Positions 14,623-22,442 of a DNA stretch of 22,442 nt are shown piece by piece (within the stretch, counting starts at the first letter, position 1; each line of letters opens with the position of its first letter). Origin of the DNA: Bacteroidota bacterium. Lineage in GTDB: Bacteria; Bacteroidota; Bacteroidia; Flavobacteriales; Weeksellaceae. Both the position numbers and the translations under genes were made by a program. Below the pieces are notes generated by a model. That model had not been told where the DNA came from. It worked only from the letters and a program-made list of their open reading frames with translations, and ran no database searches. Where the stretch lies: contig JAFDZJ010000393.1 in NCBI GenBank assembly GCA_018266965.1, positions 1-22,442 of the forward strand. The letters are read 5' to 3'.

Positions 14623-15548
14623 AAATTTTAATTACTGGAGGTGCGGGTTTTGTTCCATCTTCACTTGCTGACGCATTATTGACTAATGGAAAATATGAAG
14701 TTGTGTTAGTGGACAACATGCTAACCGGCAGAATGGAAAACTTACCCAAACATTCAAATTGCAGATTTATTAAGTGCGATGTAAATAATTATAATGACAT
14801 AGCTGCTGTATTTCTATCTTTTCATTTTGATTTTGTATTTCATTATGCAGCGGTAGTGGGTGTAAAAAGAACCTTGGATAATCCAGTGATGGTCTTGAAT
14901 GATTTACAAGGTATTCGTAATGTATTGGATTTAGCTAAGAACACAGGAGTAAAAAGAGTTTTCTTTTCATCTTCATCCGAAGTGTATGGAGAGCCGGTAC
15001 ACTTGCCGCAGAATGAACAAACGACACCATTGAACTCAAGATTACCTTATGCCGTTGTAAAAAATGTAGGTGAATCTTATTGTCGTTCCTATCATCAAGA
15101 GTTTGGATTAGAATATACTTTGTTCCGTTTCTTCAATACTTACGGGCCCAAGCAAAGCCCTGATTTTGTAATTTCAAAATTCTTAGATGCCGCATTAATT
15201 AATAAAGATATTACAGTATATGGCGATGGACAGCAAACGCGTACATTCTGCTACATAACGGATAATACAACTGCTTGTATCAATGCAATGGAAAAAAATT
15301 TATTTGTAAATGATGTGGTAAATATTGGCAATGATGCTACTTGTACTGTTTTAGAATTGGCAAAAACCATAATCAAGATTACCAACTCTTCTTCAAAAAT
15401 CGTGCACTTGCCGCCTTTACCCGAAGGCGATATGACACGCAGGCAACCGGATATTGAAAATATGAAGTTGTTGTTAGGAAAAAATTTTATTTCATTAGAA
15501 GATGGGCTTAAAATGATAATTAAAGCGAAAAATTTAAAAGAATCGTAA
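14619..15548 (+). CDS. NAD-dependent nucleotide-sugar epimerase/dehydratase (extended SDR)
   Basis: A 309-residue extended short-chain dehydrogenase. The Rossmann start is ITGGAGFVPSSLADAL, the ribose-binding acid is in VDNMLTGR (Asp32), CDV marks the adenine site, and FSSSSEVYGEP (about 116-126) is the serine strand. The catalytic pair is Tyr144 and Lys148 in LPYAVVK. FFNTYGP and TRTFCYITD are typical of UDP-glucose 4-epimerase, GDP-mannose and UDP-xylose enzymes. The reaction cannot be fixed; it interconverts or dehydrates a nucleotide sugar for this locus. The third glycine of the G-x-x-G-x-x-G motif is proline (Pro13), which is unusual. It overlaps the GT2 by 4 nt and is followed by a 148-nt gap holding only short weak hairpins. 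Confidence 0.85.
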   Translation: MKILITGGAGFVPSSLADALLTNGKYEVVLVDNMLTGRMENLPKHSNCRFIKCDVNNYNDIAAVFLSFHFDFVFHYAAVVGVKRTLDNPVMVLNDLQGIRNVLDLAKNTGVKRVFFSSSSEVYGEPVHLPQNEQTTPLNSRLPYAVVKNVGESYCRSYHQEFGLEYTLFRFFNTYGPKQSPDFVISKFLDAALINKDITVYGDGQQTRTFCYITDNTTACINAMEKNLFVNDVVNIGNDATCTVLELAKTIIKITNSSSKIVHLPPLPEGDMTRRQPDIENMKLLLGKNFISLEDGLKMIIKAKNLKES

Positions 15549-15696
15549 AAATACGGCTGCAATAGAAAAACCCCCTACGATTGAAGAGTGTAGGTACTCA
15601 ATATTCAATAAATAGTTAAAATACAATGTAAATCCATAAGTGGTTTATCTCAACTTAGCATTTATTATTCCAATATCTAAGCTATAAGTAGAACGA

Positions 15697-16635
15697 ATGA
15701 AAAAAACTGTTTACATCCTTCAAGTTATATTCTTTATTTGCTTCTGCCTTTCTTTATCTGTATTATTATTTCAATTTGCAGGGAATAAAAATCCACTACG
15801 AAAGTTGGATAGAAAATCACCTGAGATGGAACGGCCGGAATCTTTTGATGCTTCATTGAGCAGGTTGAGCAGTGTTGAAAAAATTGCAGCCTATTGTGAT
15901 AGTCTTTATAAGGCTCGTTATGGTGACCGTCAGTTGAATTTTGATAGTCAATATGCAGAGATAGTATCCGAAGTTGTTCGTTTAAGATTTTATCACGGTT
16001 ATTCTAACTATGGTTTTGAAAACAATTATTTAGCTTACCTAGTATCATTAGTTTCTAAATCGGGCTACTCTTCTATAATTCTTAATGACGATATACTAAA
16101 GCATCCAAACGGATCCTGCAGTCAGCAATCTCTTATTGCAATGGAGCTGATGCAGCGAAAAGGAATAGCAACAAGAGAAGTTGGGTTTCATGGCCCAAAA
16201 TATGGCGGGCATTTTTGTTTTGAAGCTTATTACAATAACTCATGGCATTTTTTTGATACCAATATGGAGCCTGACTTGGCTGAAATTAGAGGCGTAGGAA
16301 GGCCGGGAATAGCTGAGTTAGTAAAAAATCCACAAACTTTACTTTCTTTATATCGTCAATATCCTAAAGAAACGGTAATGGATATTTTTCTAAACTATAA
16401 ATATGGTGCCGTAAATAAATACCCCGCATCTATTGGATCTTTGTTTCAACGAGTAACTTATTTTCTTTCTTACACAATATGGCTTTTCTTTTTAATTGCT
16501 TTTATTTTTACACGTCGCCTGTATTTGCGACTTTCAAGAACACAATATGTGCGGAATAGCAGGATTCATTTCCCGACATTATTCAGAGGGGCAGCTGCAC
16601 CTCATCACAAGGGCCTTACAACACAGAGGTCCTGA
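15697..16635 (+). CDS. Membrane-anchored transglutaminase-like protein
   Basis: A 312-residue protein with an N-terminal hydrophobic anchor (about 4-27), a soluble domain, and a second membrane segment (about 254-272) followed by a basic stretch RRLYLRLSR. The positive-inside rule puts the soluble domain in the periplasm. A Cys-His-Asp triad of the transglutaminase/papain-like fold is visible: Cys141 in GSCSQQSLIAMEL, His172 in GGHFCFEAYY, Asp187 in WHFFDTNMEPD. Such domains cleave or form amide bonds; the target is unknown. The last 30 codons overlap the amidotransferase gene by 89 nt in another frame, and the tail there (for example FRGAAAPHHKG) looks non-conserved. Glycan-locus context suggests glycan or glycan-protein amide chemistry, which is inference. 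Confidence 0.75.
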   Translation: MKKTVYILQVIFFICFCLSLSVLLFQFAGNKNPLRKLDRKSPEMERPESFDASLSRLSSVEKIAAYCDSLYKARYGDRQLNFDSQYAEIVSEVVRLRFYHGYSNYGFENNYLAYLVSLVSKSGYSSIILNDDILKHPNGSCSQQSLIAMELMQRKGIATREVGFHGPKYGGHFCFEAYYNNSWHFFDTNMEPDLAEIRGVGRPGIAELVKNPQTLLSLYRQYPKETVMDIFLNYKYGAVNKYPASIGSLFQRVTYFLSYTIWLFFLIAFIFTRRLYLRLSRTQYVRNSRIHFPTLFRGAAAPHHKGLTTQRS

Positions 16636-18403
16636 TGCCGAAGGATTTTATTTAGACAATACATCCGGCGTTGGCCTTGGTCATCGCAGATTAAGTATTA
16701 TAGATCTTTCAGAAGCAGCGCATCAACCTTTTTATTCAAGGGATGGCCGATATGTGATGGTGTATAATGGCGAAGTGTATAACTATAAAGAAATCGCGGT
16801 GCAATATAATATTTCGCCTCGAACCACTTCCGATTCAGAAATCATCATTGAAGCTTTTGCGCAAAAAGGTATTGCATGCCTGAATGACTTTAATGGAATG
16901 TTCGCTATTGCTATTTGGGACACGGTAGATAAAAAATTTTATCTTATTCGTGATCGTTTTGGTGTAAAACCAATTGTTTGTTATCAAAAAGACGATGACT
17001 TTGTTTTTGCTTCAGAACTTAAAGCGATTTTGAAACTTCCTATTGAAAAGAAAATCAATAAAACAGCAGTACAAAATTATTTGTTTTTAGAATATGTACC
17101 TGATGCGCATTGCATATTGGAAAACTTTTATAAAATTCCAAAAGGGCACTATTTGGTTTGGGAAAACGGAAAAACAACGATTAAGCAGTATTATAATTTT
17201 TTTGAAAAAATAGCTACTCGTCCGCTTCCACACAAAAATGAAAATGAAGCATTGGATGAGTTTGAAGCATTACTTAGTTCGGCGGTGAGGTATCGTCAAA
17301 TCAGTGATGTACCTATTGGCGCTTTTTTGAGTGGTGGCACTGATTCATCCTTGATTTGCGCATTGTTTCAAAAGCAAAATACCAATCCGGTCAATACATT
17401 TACGATTGGATTTGATGTGACAGGCTATGATGAATCGGCTTATGCCGCACAGGTAGCACAAATTTTAAAAACAAATCATAGTGAAACGAGATTAACGGAA
17501 AAGAACTCCATTGATATTGTTGAAAATATTGTTGATTACTATGATGAACCTTTTGCTGCACCTTCTACGATACCCAGTTATTTAGTTTGCAACGTTGCCA
17601 GAAAAAATGTTACAGTTGCAATGAGTGGTGATGGTGGCGATGAACTTTTTATGGGTTATGGACATTATGGTTTGTATCATAAGATAAAGAGAATCTTTCG
17701 GTTTGATGCAGGGCTTGGCCGTCATTTGATAAAATCTGTTTTACAGCAGATGGGCAATCGATACAACAGAGCTTCCAGATTGTTTGACCTGCCTTCTGAA
17801 AACTTGATGGCGCATCTGTGGTCGGAGCAGCAGTATATGTTTTCAGAAAAAGAAATCCAAAAATTATTAAATGCAAATGAAACTCATTTATCCATAAAAG
17901 ATAATTGGAGTGAGATTGATAAAATGGCGCTATCTGATTTTGAAAAGATTTCATTATTTGATATTGATCAATATTTAGCAAACAATCTTTTATATAAAAT
18001 GGATATTGCCTCTATGGCTAGTGCACTGGAAGTGCGTACTCCATATTTAGACTATAGGTTGATGGAATACAGCTATAATTTGCCGGAATCATTGAAGATA
18101 AAGAATGGCACAGCTAAGTACCTAATGAAAAAACTATTAGAACGCTATTTGCCAAACGATTTAGTTTATCGGAGAAAGTGGGGATTCCCTGCGCCAATCG
18201 GAAAGTGGTTATCTGGAGAACTTTCTTATTTGATTGATAAATGGTTAGATATTCAAAAAATAAAACAACAAGGACTTTTTAATGAGCAAGAAATAAATAG
18301 ATATATTAAAGAGTTTAGAAGTGGGAGAGAATTTCATGATAAAAGATTGTGGTCGTTGATTTTTTTTCAAATGTGGTATGCAAAATACATAGAGGCTCAA
18401 TGA
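16547..18403 (+). CDS. asnB: Glutamine-dependent amidotransferase, asparagine synthase type (AsnB-like)
   Basis: A 618-residue two-domain enzyme. The frame is open from 16496, but ATG 16547 gives M-C-G-I-A-G-F, exposing the N-terminal nucleophile Cys2 of the Ntn glutaminase domain. Supporting blocks are LQHRGPDAEGF (about 24-34), GLGHRRLSIIDLS (about 43-55), YNGEVYNY (73-80) and IRDRFGVKP. The synthetase domain has the PP-loop SGGTDSS (262-268) and SGDGGDELFMGYG. Family members amidate aspartate, but copies in sugar loci often amidate hexuronic acids of the glycan; the nearby uronic-acid pathway (WlbA/WlbB) would offer a substrate. The start lies inside the preceding gene (89-nt overlap), and the stop overlaps the deacetylase start (ATGA). 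Confidence 0.92.
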   Translation: MCGIAGFISRHYSEGQLHLITRALQHRGPDAEGFYLDNTSGVGLGHRRLSIIDLSEAAHQPFYSRDGRYVMVYNGEVYNYKEIAVQYNISPRTTSDSEIIIEAFAQKGIACLNDFNGMFAIAIWDTVDKKFYLIRDRFGVKPIVCYQKDDDFVFASELKAILKLPIEKKINKTAVQNYLFLEYVPDAHCILENFYKIPKGHYLVWENGKTTIKQYYNFFEKIATRPLPHKNENEALDEFEALLSSAVRYRQISDVPIGAFLSGGTDSSLICALFQKQNTNPVNTFTIGFDVTGYDESAYAAQVAQILKTNHSETRLTEKNSIDIVENIVDYYDEPFAAPSTIPSYLVCNVARKNVTVAMSGDGGDELFMGYGHYGLYHKIKRIFRFDAGLGRHLIKSVLQQMGNRYNRASRLFDLPSENLMAHLWSEQQYMFSEKEIQKLLNANETHLSIKDNWSEIDKMALSDFEKISLFDIDQYLANNLLYKMDIASMASALEVRTPYLDYRLMEYSYNLPESLKIKNGTAKYLMKKLLERYLPNDLVYRRKWGFPAPIGKWLSGELSYLIDKWLDIQKIKQQGLFNEQEINRYIKEFRSGREFHDKRLWSLIFFQMWYAKYIEAQ

Positions 18404-19326
18404 TGATCCGAAACTTCTTGTTTCATAGAGTAAGCGAAGAGCAGGACTCTATGTGGCCACCGATGACTCCAAGGTTATTTGAATCTATTGTGGCAAAGCT
18501 CAGCAAAAACTATTATGTTGTTCCGTTGGAAAATTTTTTGAAAGAACCTGCAGCATTTAAGTCAAAAGGAAAGATCGCAACAATACTTTTTGATGATGGG
18601 TATAAGGATAATATAGAAATAGCTGCTCCAATCCTAAAGAAATATAATTGCCCTGCTTCATTTTATATTGTTACGGATTGTATCAATAGAAATATTCCAA
18701 CATGGACATACATTTTGGATAATATTTTTGCAAATACTTCAACAACGCATTTGTTGTTAGAATATGATTTTGTACCCAAGCATTTAAAATCAATACCATT
18801 TAAGATAAGCGGAAGGAGTAATGAAGTGATGAAACAGGTAAAGCCATGGATGAAGAGTCTTTCAAATACAAAAAGATTGGCCGTACTTCAATCTATTGAA
18901 GAGCAATGTAAGGATGTGTCAACTCCCTCAGGGAAAATGATGGATTGGAAAGATATTAAAGAATTAGCGACAGCGGGTTTCATCATTGGTTCTCATTCGC
19001 ATACGCATCCGATGCTTGCATCATTGGAAGATAAATGCGAAATTGAAAGTGAATTAAAAATTTCAGGACAAATCATTCAAGAAAATCTTGGCTTCTTTCC
19101 AGATACGATTTCATACCCGATTGGTAGTTATGATAGGCGAGTGATGCAAATAGCTCAAGAACAAGGATACAGATTTGGATTGGCTGTGGAACAGAAATTT
19201 TATAATTATAATAAGGATAATTTATTTAGCATCCCAAGGGTTGAACTTTATGAAGAATCGAAATGGAAAACTGCTTTGAGAATGAATGGTCTTTATAGCG
19301 TGTTAAAAAAATATGCCGGAAAATAA
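18400..19326 (+). CDS. Polysaccharide deacetylase family protein (CE4/NodB)
   Basis: A 308-residue protein. The ORF is open from 18349, but ATG 18400 overlaps the asnB stop and gives the family-like N-terminus M-M-I-R-N-F-L-F-H-R-V; ATG 18403 is nearly equivalent. NodB motif 1 is TILFDDGYKDN (Asp65 and Asp66: catalytic base and metal ligand). Motif 2 is GSHSHTHP, giving the H-S-x-x-H pair His199 and His203 as metal ligands, and SYPIGSYD is the motif 3 region. There is no signal peptide, so it should act in the cytoplasm or at the inner membrane on a lipid-linked or nucleotide-linked sugar. It removes N-acetyl or, as in ArnD, N-formyl groups. The 14-nt overlap with a formyltransferase gene suggests a linked step. 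Confidence 0.88.
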   Translation: MMIRNFLFHRVSEEQDSMWPPMTPRLFESIVAKLSKNYYVVPLENFLKEPAAFKSKGKIATILFDDGYKDNIEIAAPILKKYNCPASFYIVTDCINRNIPTWTYILDNIFANTSTTHLLLEYDFVPKHLKSIPFKISGRSNEVMKQVKPWMKSLSNTKRLAVLQSIEEQCKDVSTPSGKMMDWKDIKELATAGFIIGSHSHTHPMLASLEDKCEIESELKISGQIIQENLGFFPDTISYPIGSYDRRVMQIAQEQGYRFGLAVEQKFYNYNKDNLFSIPRVELYEESKWKTALRMNGLYSVLKKYAGK

Positions 19327-20125
19327 TAAGAGAATCATTATCTGGTGTGGCAGTGCTGCTAATCAAAAAGCTTTAGCTAATAAAATTGCCAAACAATTTA
19401 ATGTAGTGGGTATTGTGGTAGATACTCATTTTGGTACAGGAAGAAAACAGAAAAAAACAAGTTTGGTAAAGCGTGTCGTTGATCGCATTCGGTTTGCACC
19501 AATATATAACGCATGGAAAAGATTGATGCGCATTTATGACAGCCAATTTGCACTTTGGCCTGATGTGCCAACAATAAAAGTCAACTCTATAAACGAAAGC
19601 ACTACCGAGAAATTTTCAAAAGAATTAAAACCAGATCTGATTATTGTTTCAGGAACTACTTTAATAAAAGAACCATTAGTTTGCTTGCCAATAAGTGTCG
19701 GGATTATGAATTTGCATACAGGTTTATCTCCTTATGTAAAAGGAGGGCCAAACTGTACTAACTGGTGTATTGCAAACGGAGATTTTCATTTGGTGGGTAA
19801 CACAATCATGTGGCTCAATGTCGGTATTGATTCGGGAAATATAATAACTACAGATACTATAGATATCCGGAATGCAAAATCTTTGGATGAAGCACATTAT
19901 ATGGTAATGGAGCATGCACATGATTTATATGTAAAATCAATAGAATATATAATGACTAATAATTATCCTTATCAATCTGTAGCACAAACATCTATTGCTA
20001 ATGGTAGTTTATATCTTACTAAAATGTGGACTACCGAAAAGAAGCTTTCATTATTGCGAAATTGGAAGAAAAGAAACGCATACACGTCGGGAATGATTCC
20101 GAAAACTATTCCTTTACCTAAATAG
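19313..20125 (+). CDS. Formyltransferase-family protein (stand-alone)
   Basis: A 270-residue formyltransferase-fold protein. The N-terminus NKRIIIWCGSAANQKALANK fits a modified Rossmann domain. The catalytic triad is present: Asn133 and His135 in IMNLHTGLSPYVKGG, Asp173 in VGIDSGNIIT. The Asn-Asp spacing is 40 against 38 in methionyl-tRNA formyltransferase. There is no ankyrin-like tail and no second oligonucleotide-binding-type domain, unlike the enzyme at 5788. It presumably formylates a sugar amine using a formyl-folate, though substrate and cofactor are not shown. ATG 19313 lies inside the deacetylase gene (14-nt overlap), and the next GT4 begins 4 nt after the stop. The pair may first deacetylate and then formylate a sugar, or form an ArnA/ArnD-like formylation and deformylation cycle. 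Confidence 0.82.
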   Translation: MPENNKRIIIWCGSAANQKALANKIAKQFNVVGIVVDTHFGTGRKQKKTSLVKRVVDRIRFAPIYNAWKRLMRIYDSQFALWPDVPTIKVNSINESTTEKFSKELKPDLIIVSGTTLIKEPLVCLPISVGIMNLHTGLSPYVKGGPNCTNWCIANGDFHLVGNTIMWLNVGIDSGNIITTDTIDIRNAKSLDEAHYMVMEHAHDLYVKSIEYIMTNNYPYQSVAQTSIANGSLYLTKMWTTEKKLSLLRNWKKRNAYTSGMIPKTIPLPK

Positions 20126-20129
20126 AGTA

Positions 20130-21353
20130 ATGAAAAAAACAATTCTTTATATCTCTTATGACGGTATGACGGACCCGTTAGGGCAATCTCAGGTGTTGCC
20201 CTATTTGGTAGGATTGTCTAAAGAAGGTTATGAATTTACATTATTAAGTTTTGAGAAAAAAAAACGATACGAACAGAATAAAACGATTATTCAAAAAATT
20301 TGTACTGAAAATAATATTCGCTGGATCCCTGAAATGTTTTCTACTCGCCCGCCTGTACTTTCCAAAATCTATGACAATTGGCGTATGAAAAAAAAATCAT
20401 TGCAATTGCATAAGGAGTTTCGGTTTGATTTTATTCATTGCAGAAGTTATGTAGCTGCTGCCGCCGGGTTGTATTTAAAAAGACGATGTAAACTTCCCTT
20501 TCTTTTTGATATGCGTGGATTTTGGGTGGATGAGCGAGTAGATAATGGACAATGGAATCTGAAAAATCCGATATACCGTTTGTTTTATAAAATATATAAG
20601 CAGAAAGAAAGAAAATATTTTAAAGAATCTGCACATATTATATCATTGACGGAAAATGGGAAAGAAGAGTTAGTAACAAACTATAGTGTAAGTGAAGATA
20701 AAATTTCAGTGATACCCTGTTGTGTAGATTTAGCACATTTTGATTATACAAAAATATCTGAAGACGAAATAAATACGCTAAGACAAAAACATCATATTGA
20801 AAAAGACGATAAGATATTGACCTATCTGGGTTCTTTGGGTGGATGGTATTTGACAGATGAAATGTTGGATTTCTTCAAATTATTAAAGGAAAAAAAGCCC
20901 GCTTCTAAGTTTTTGTTTATCACTCAAAATAAAAAAGAAGAAGTGCTGAGTAAGGCCGTGCCTAAAGGAATATTGGAAAATGATATTATTGTGGTGCCCG
21001 CAGGTAGAAATGAAGTTCCCGGCTTATTGGCTCTTAGCAGATGGAGCATTTTCTTTATCAAAGATGCATATTCCAAGAAAGCATCATCGCCAACAAAGCA
21101 AGGGGAAATTATGGCTATGGGTATTCCGATTATCTGTAATGATATTGGTGATACAGGAAGGATTGTAGAGTCAGGCGGCACAGGTATAGTTTTAAAAAAC
21201 TTTTCTGATGCTACACTTCGTGCAGCTATTGTAAATCTATCATCCATTCAAGAGCTGACTAAAAAACAAATTCGTGAATCCGCATTTGTTTATTATGACT
21301 TACGAAAAGGCATTGAAGTTTATAAATCCGTTTATCATTTACTTGCACAGTGA
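20130..21353 (+). CDS. Family 4 glycosyltransferase (GT-B)
   Basis: A 407-residue GT-B enzyme. The N-terminus ILYISYDGMTDPLGQSQVLP is characteristic of a GT4 subgroup in which a GQSQV loop follows the first strand. IHCRSYVAAAAGLYLKR and FLFDMRGFWVDERVDNG complete the acceptor domain; YLGSLGGWYLTDEMLDFF opens the donor domain. The usual E-x7-E element is changed: SPTKQGEIMAMG keeps the second Glu, but the first acidic position is Ala, as in SPTK-type GT4 proteins. It probably adds a sugar to the lipid-linked glycan; donor unknown. It starts 4 nt after the formyltransferase and its stop overlaps the next GT4 (GTGA), so the two GT4 genes are translationally coupled. Confidence 0.9.
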   Translation: MKKTILYISYDGMTDPLGQSQVLPYLVGLSKEGYEFTLLSFEKKKRYEQNKTIIQKICTENNIRWIPEMFSTRPPVLSKIYDNWRMKKKSLQLHKEFRFDFIHCRSYVAAAAGLYLKRRCKLPFLFDMRGFWVDERVDNGQWNLKNPIYRLFYKIYKQKERKYFKESAHIISLTENGKEELVTNYSVSEDKISVIPCCVDLAHFDYTKISEDEINTLRQKHHIEKDDKILTYLGSLGGWYLTDEMLDFFKLLKEKKPASKFLFITQNKKEEVLSKAVPKGILENDIIVVPAGRNEVPGLLALSRWSIFFIKDAYSKKASSPTKQGEIMAMGIPIICNDIGDTGRIVESGGTGIVLKNFSDATLRAAIVNLSSIQELTKKQIRESAFVYYDLRKGIEVYKSVYHLLAQ

Positions 21354-22414
21354 AAATATTATTTCTTGCGCCATATCCTGTCAATGAATCACCATCACAG
21401 CGTTACCGCTTTGAACATTATTTAGCACTTTTAACTAAGGAGGGCATCACTTATTCTTATCAACCTTTTCTAAGTATATCTGCTTGGAAATTTTTTTTTC
21501 TACCCGGGCGGCATTTTCAAAAAGCATTAGCAGTATTAGGAGGTTTTATTAGAAGATGGTTGCTTATGTTTACGGTTGGGAAATATGATTTTGTGTTTGT
21601 GCATCGGGAAGCAGCACCTTTAGGCCCACCCATTTTTGAATGGATCATTGCAAAAATATTTTGCAAAAAAATGATATTTGATTTTGATGATGCTATTTGG
21701 GTACCTGTTGCTTCGGAGAATAATCGAATAGCTAAGTTTTTTAAATGGCCTTCTAAGATTGCTACAATTTGTAAAATATCTTATAAGGTTTCAGCAGGCA
21801 ATGAATATTTAGCAGCATTTGCAAGTAAATATTGTAAAAATGTTGAAATTGTTCCAACTGTTGTAAACACAGAACTTGTTCACAATAAACTTCAAAACCA
21901 GCAAACAGATAATCCGAATATAGGGTGGACAGGTACTTTTAGTACGTTAAAATATTTAGACTTAGTAATACCGGCATTACAAAACTTACAACTCAAGTAT
22001 AATTTTACCTTTATTGTAATTGCCAACAAAAATCCGGAATTACGATTAAGAAACTATCAGTTTATAGAGTGGAGAAAAGAGACAGAGGCAGCGGATTTAT
22101 TAAAAATGCACATTGGTCTGATGCCTTTACTTGATGATGAAATTTCCAAAGGAAAATGCGGTTTTAAAGCTATTCAATATATGTCTTTGGGCATACCTGC
22201 TTTGGTTTCACCGGTAGGTGTTAATGCTAATATAGTAGATGATGGAGTCAATGGCTTTGTTTGTGAATCCATTGATGATTGGGAAAATAAATTAGAGGAA
22301 TTGTTGAAGAGTGCATCATTACGGGCGCAAATGGGGAATGCTGCAAGAATGAAGATTGAAAAGAATTATTCGGTAAGCAGTTCATGGTTGTTATTTAGAA
22401 ATTTGTTTCGTTAG
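21350..22414 (+). CDS. Family 4 glycosyltransferase (GT-B)
   Basis: A 354-residue GT-B enzyme with a GTG start that overlaps the preceding stop (GTGA). The N-terminal segment LFLAPYPVNESPSQRYRFEH and MIFDFDDAIWVP (about 114-125) are hallmarks of a GT4 subgroup common in Bacteroidota glycan loci. IGWTGTFSTLKYLDLVIPAL opens the donor domain, and KGKCGFKAIQYMSLGIPALV is the donor-binding loop replacing the classical E-x7-E. Two hydrophobic patches in the N-terminal half (near 45-80) may attach it to the membrane. The pairing with the upstream GT4 suggests consecutive transfer steps. The sugar donor is unknown. Confidence 0.9.
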   Translation: MKILFLAPYPVNESPSQRYRFEHYLALLTKEGITYSYQPFLSISAWKFFFLPGRHFQKALAVLGGFIRRWLLMFTVGKYDFVFVHREAAPLGPPIFEWIIAKIFCKKMIFDFDDAIWVPVASENNRIAKFFKWPSKIATICKISYKVSAGNEYLAAFASKYCKNVEIVPTVVNTELVHNKLQNQQTDNPNIGWTGTFSTLKYLDLVIPALQNLQLKYNFTFIVIANKNPELRLRNYQFIEWRKETEAADLLKMHIGLMPLLDDEISKGKCGFKAIQYMSLGIPALVSPVGVNANIVDDGVNGFVCESIDDWENKLEELLKSASLRAQMGNAARMKIEKNYSVSSSWLLFRNLFR

Positions 22415-22415
22415 T

Positions 22416-22442
22416 ATGTTATTGGCATTACGATTTTTTTCA
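22416..22442 (+). CDS. Possible start of a further gene, cut by the window edge
   Basis: ATG at 22416, one base after the preceding stop, opens a frame of nine codons (M-L-L-A-L-R-F-F-S) to the window end. The spacing fits the tight packing of the operon, but the fragment is too short to identify, and AT-rich DNA gives such openings by chance. Confidence 0.35.

Noticed and set aside
15251..15562. 103-codon minus-strand ORF opposite the epimerase, and similar minus-strand ORFs elsewhere
   Set aside because: All lie antisense to well-supported + strand genes and show no family motifs.
15544..15594. Terminator after the epimerase gene
   Set aside because: Only a 4-bp and a 5-bp stem (CCTAC with GTAGG) are present, with no T-run, which is too weak to call.
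15697..22414. Exosortase/PEP-CTERM type EPS locus, suggested by the transglutaminase, asnB and deacetylase combination
   Set aside because: No exosortase, PEP-CTERM protein or chain-length determinant is visible; the similarity is only in accessory genes.

Overview
The window looks like part of a surface-polysaccharide (O-antigen or capsule) biosynthesis locus from a member of the Bacteroidota. It is AT-rich and densely packed. Almost everything lies on the + strand, with junctions of the ATGA, TAATG or GTGA type. Several genes use GTG or TTG starts and few have strong Shine-Dalgarno sequences. The proteins resemble families common in Bacteroidota glycan loci. The phylum call is an inference from these traits; there is no rRNA or marker gene here. 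I saw no tRNA, rRNA, CRISPR array, transposase or integrase. No gene-free stretch exceeds about 205 bases.

Region 1 (1-3210), export: the tail of a TylF-type sugar O-methyltransferase, a putative glycosyltransferase, and a Wzm/Wzt ABC exporter. The ATPase carries a C-terminal domain of the kind that reads the non-reducing end of the chain.

Region 2 (3300-8099), nucleotide sugars: two pathways lie side by side. wlbB and wlbA belong to the UDP-2,3-diacetamido-2,3-dideoxyglucuronate route. A QdtA/FdtA-like ketoisomerase, a QdtF/FdtF-like N-formyltransferase with an ankyrin-like tail and a QdtB/FdtB-like aminotransferase together make a dTDP-3-formamido-3,6-dideoxyhexose. Between wlbB and wlbA sits a cassette of about 430 bp. 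It encodes a four-helix-bundle (23S rRNA intervening-sequence type) protein and is bounded by perfect 18-bp inverted repeats. This is the most unusual structure in the window.

Region 3 (8305-15548), assembly: a Wzx-like flippase, three GT2 and one GT4 glycosyltransferases, a SAM methyltransferase and an extended-SDR nucleotide-sugar epimerase/dehydratase. Wzx in the same locus as Wzm/Wzt suggests two export routes or a composite locus.

Region 4 (15697-22414), modification: a membrane-anchored transglutaminase-like protein, an AsnB-type amidotransferase, a CE4 (NodB) deacetylase, a second stand-alone formyltransferase and two GT4 enzymes. All are translationally overlapped or only a few bases apart. 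The deacetylase/formyltransferase pair, overlapping by 14 bp, recalls the formylation/deformylation logic of ArnA/ArnD. The window ends a few codons into what may be the next gene.

Genes needed but not seen here include the dTDP-hexose core (rmlA/rmlB), the UDP-GlcNAc 6-dehydrogenase, an initiating glycosyl-1-phosphate transferase, a Wzy polymerase and a ligase. They presumably lie outside the window.
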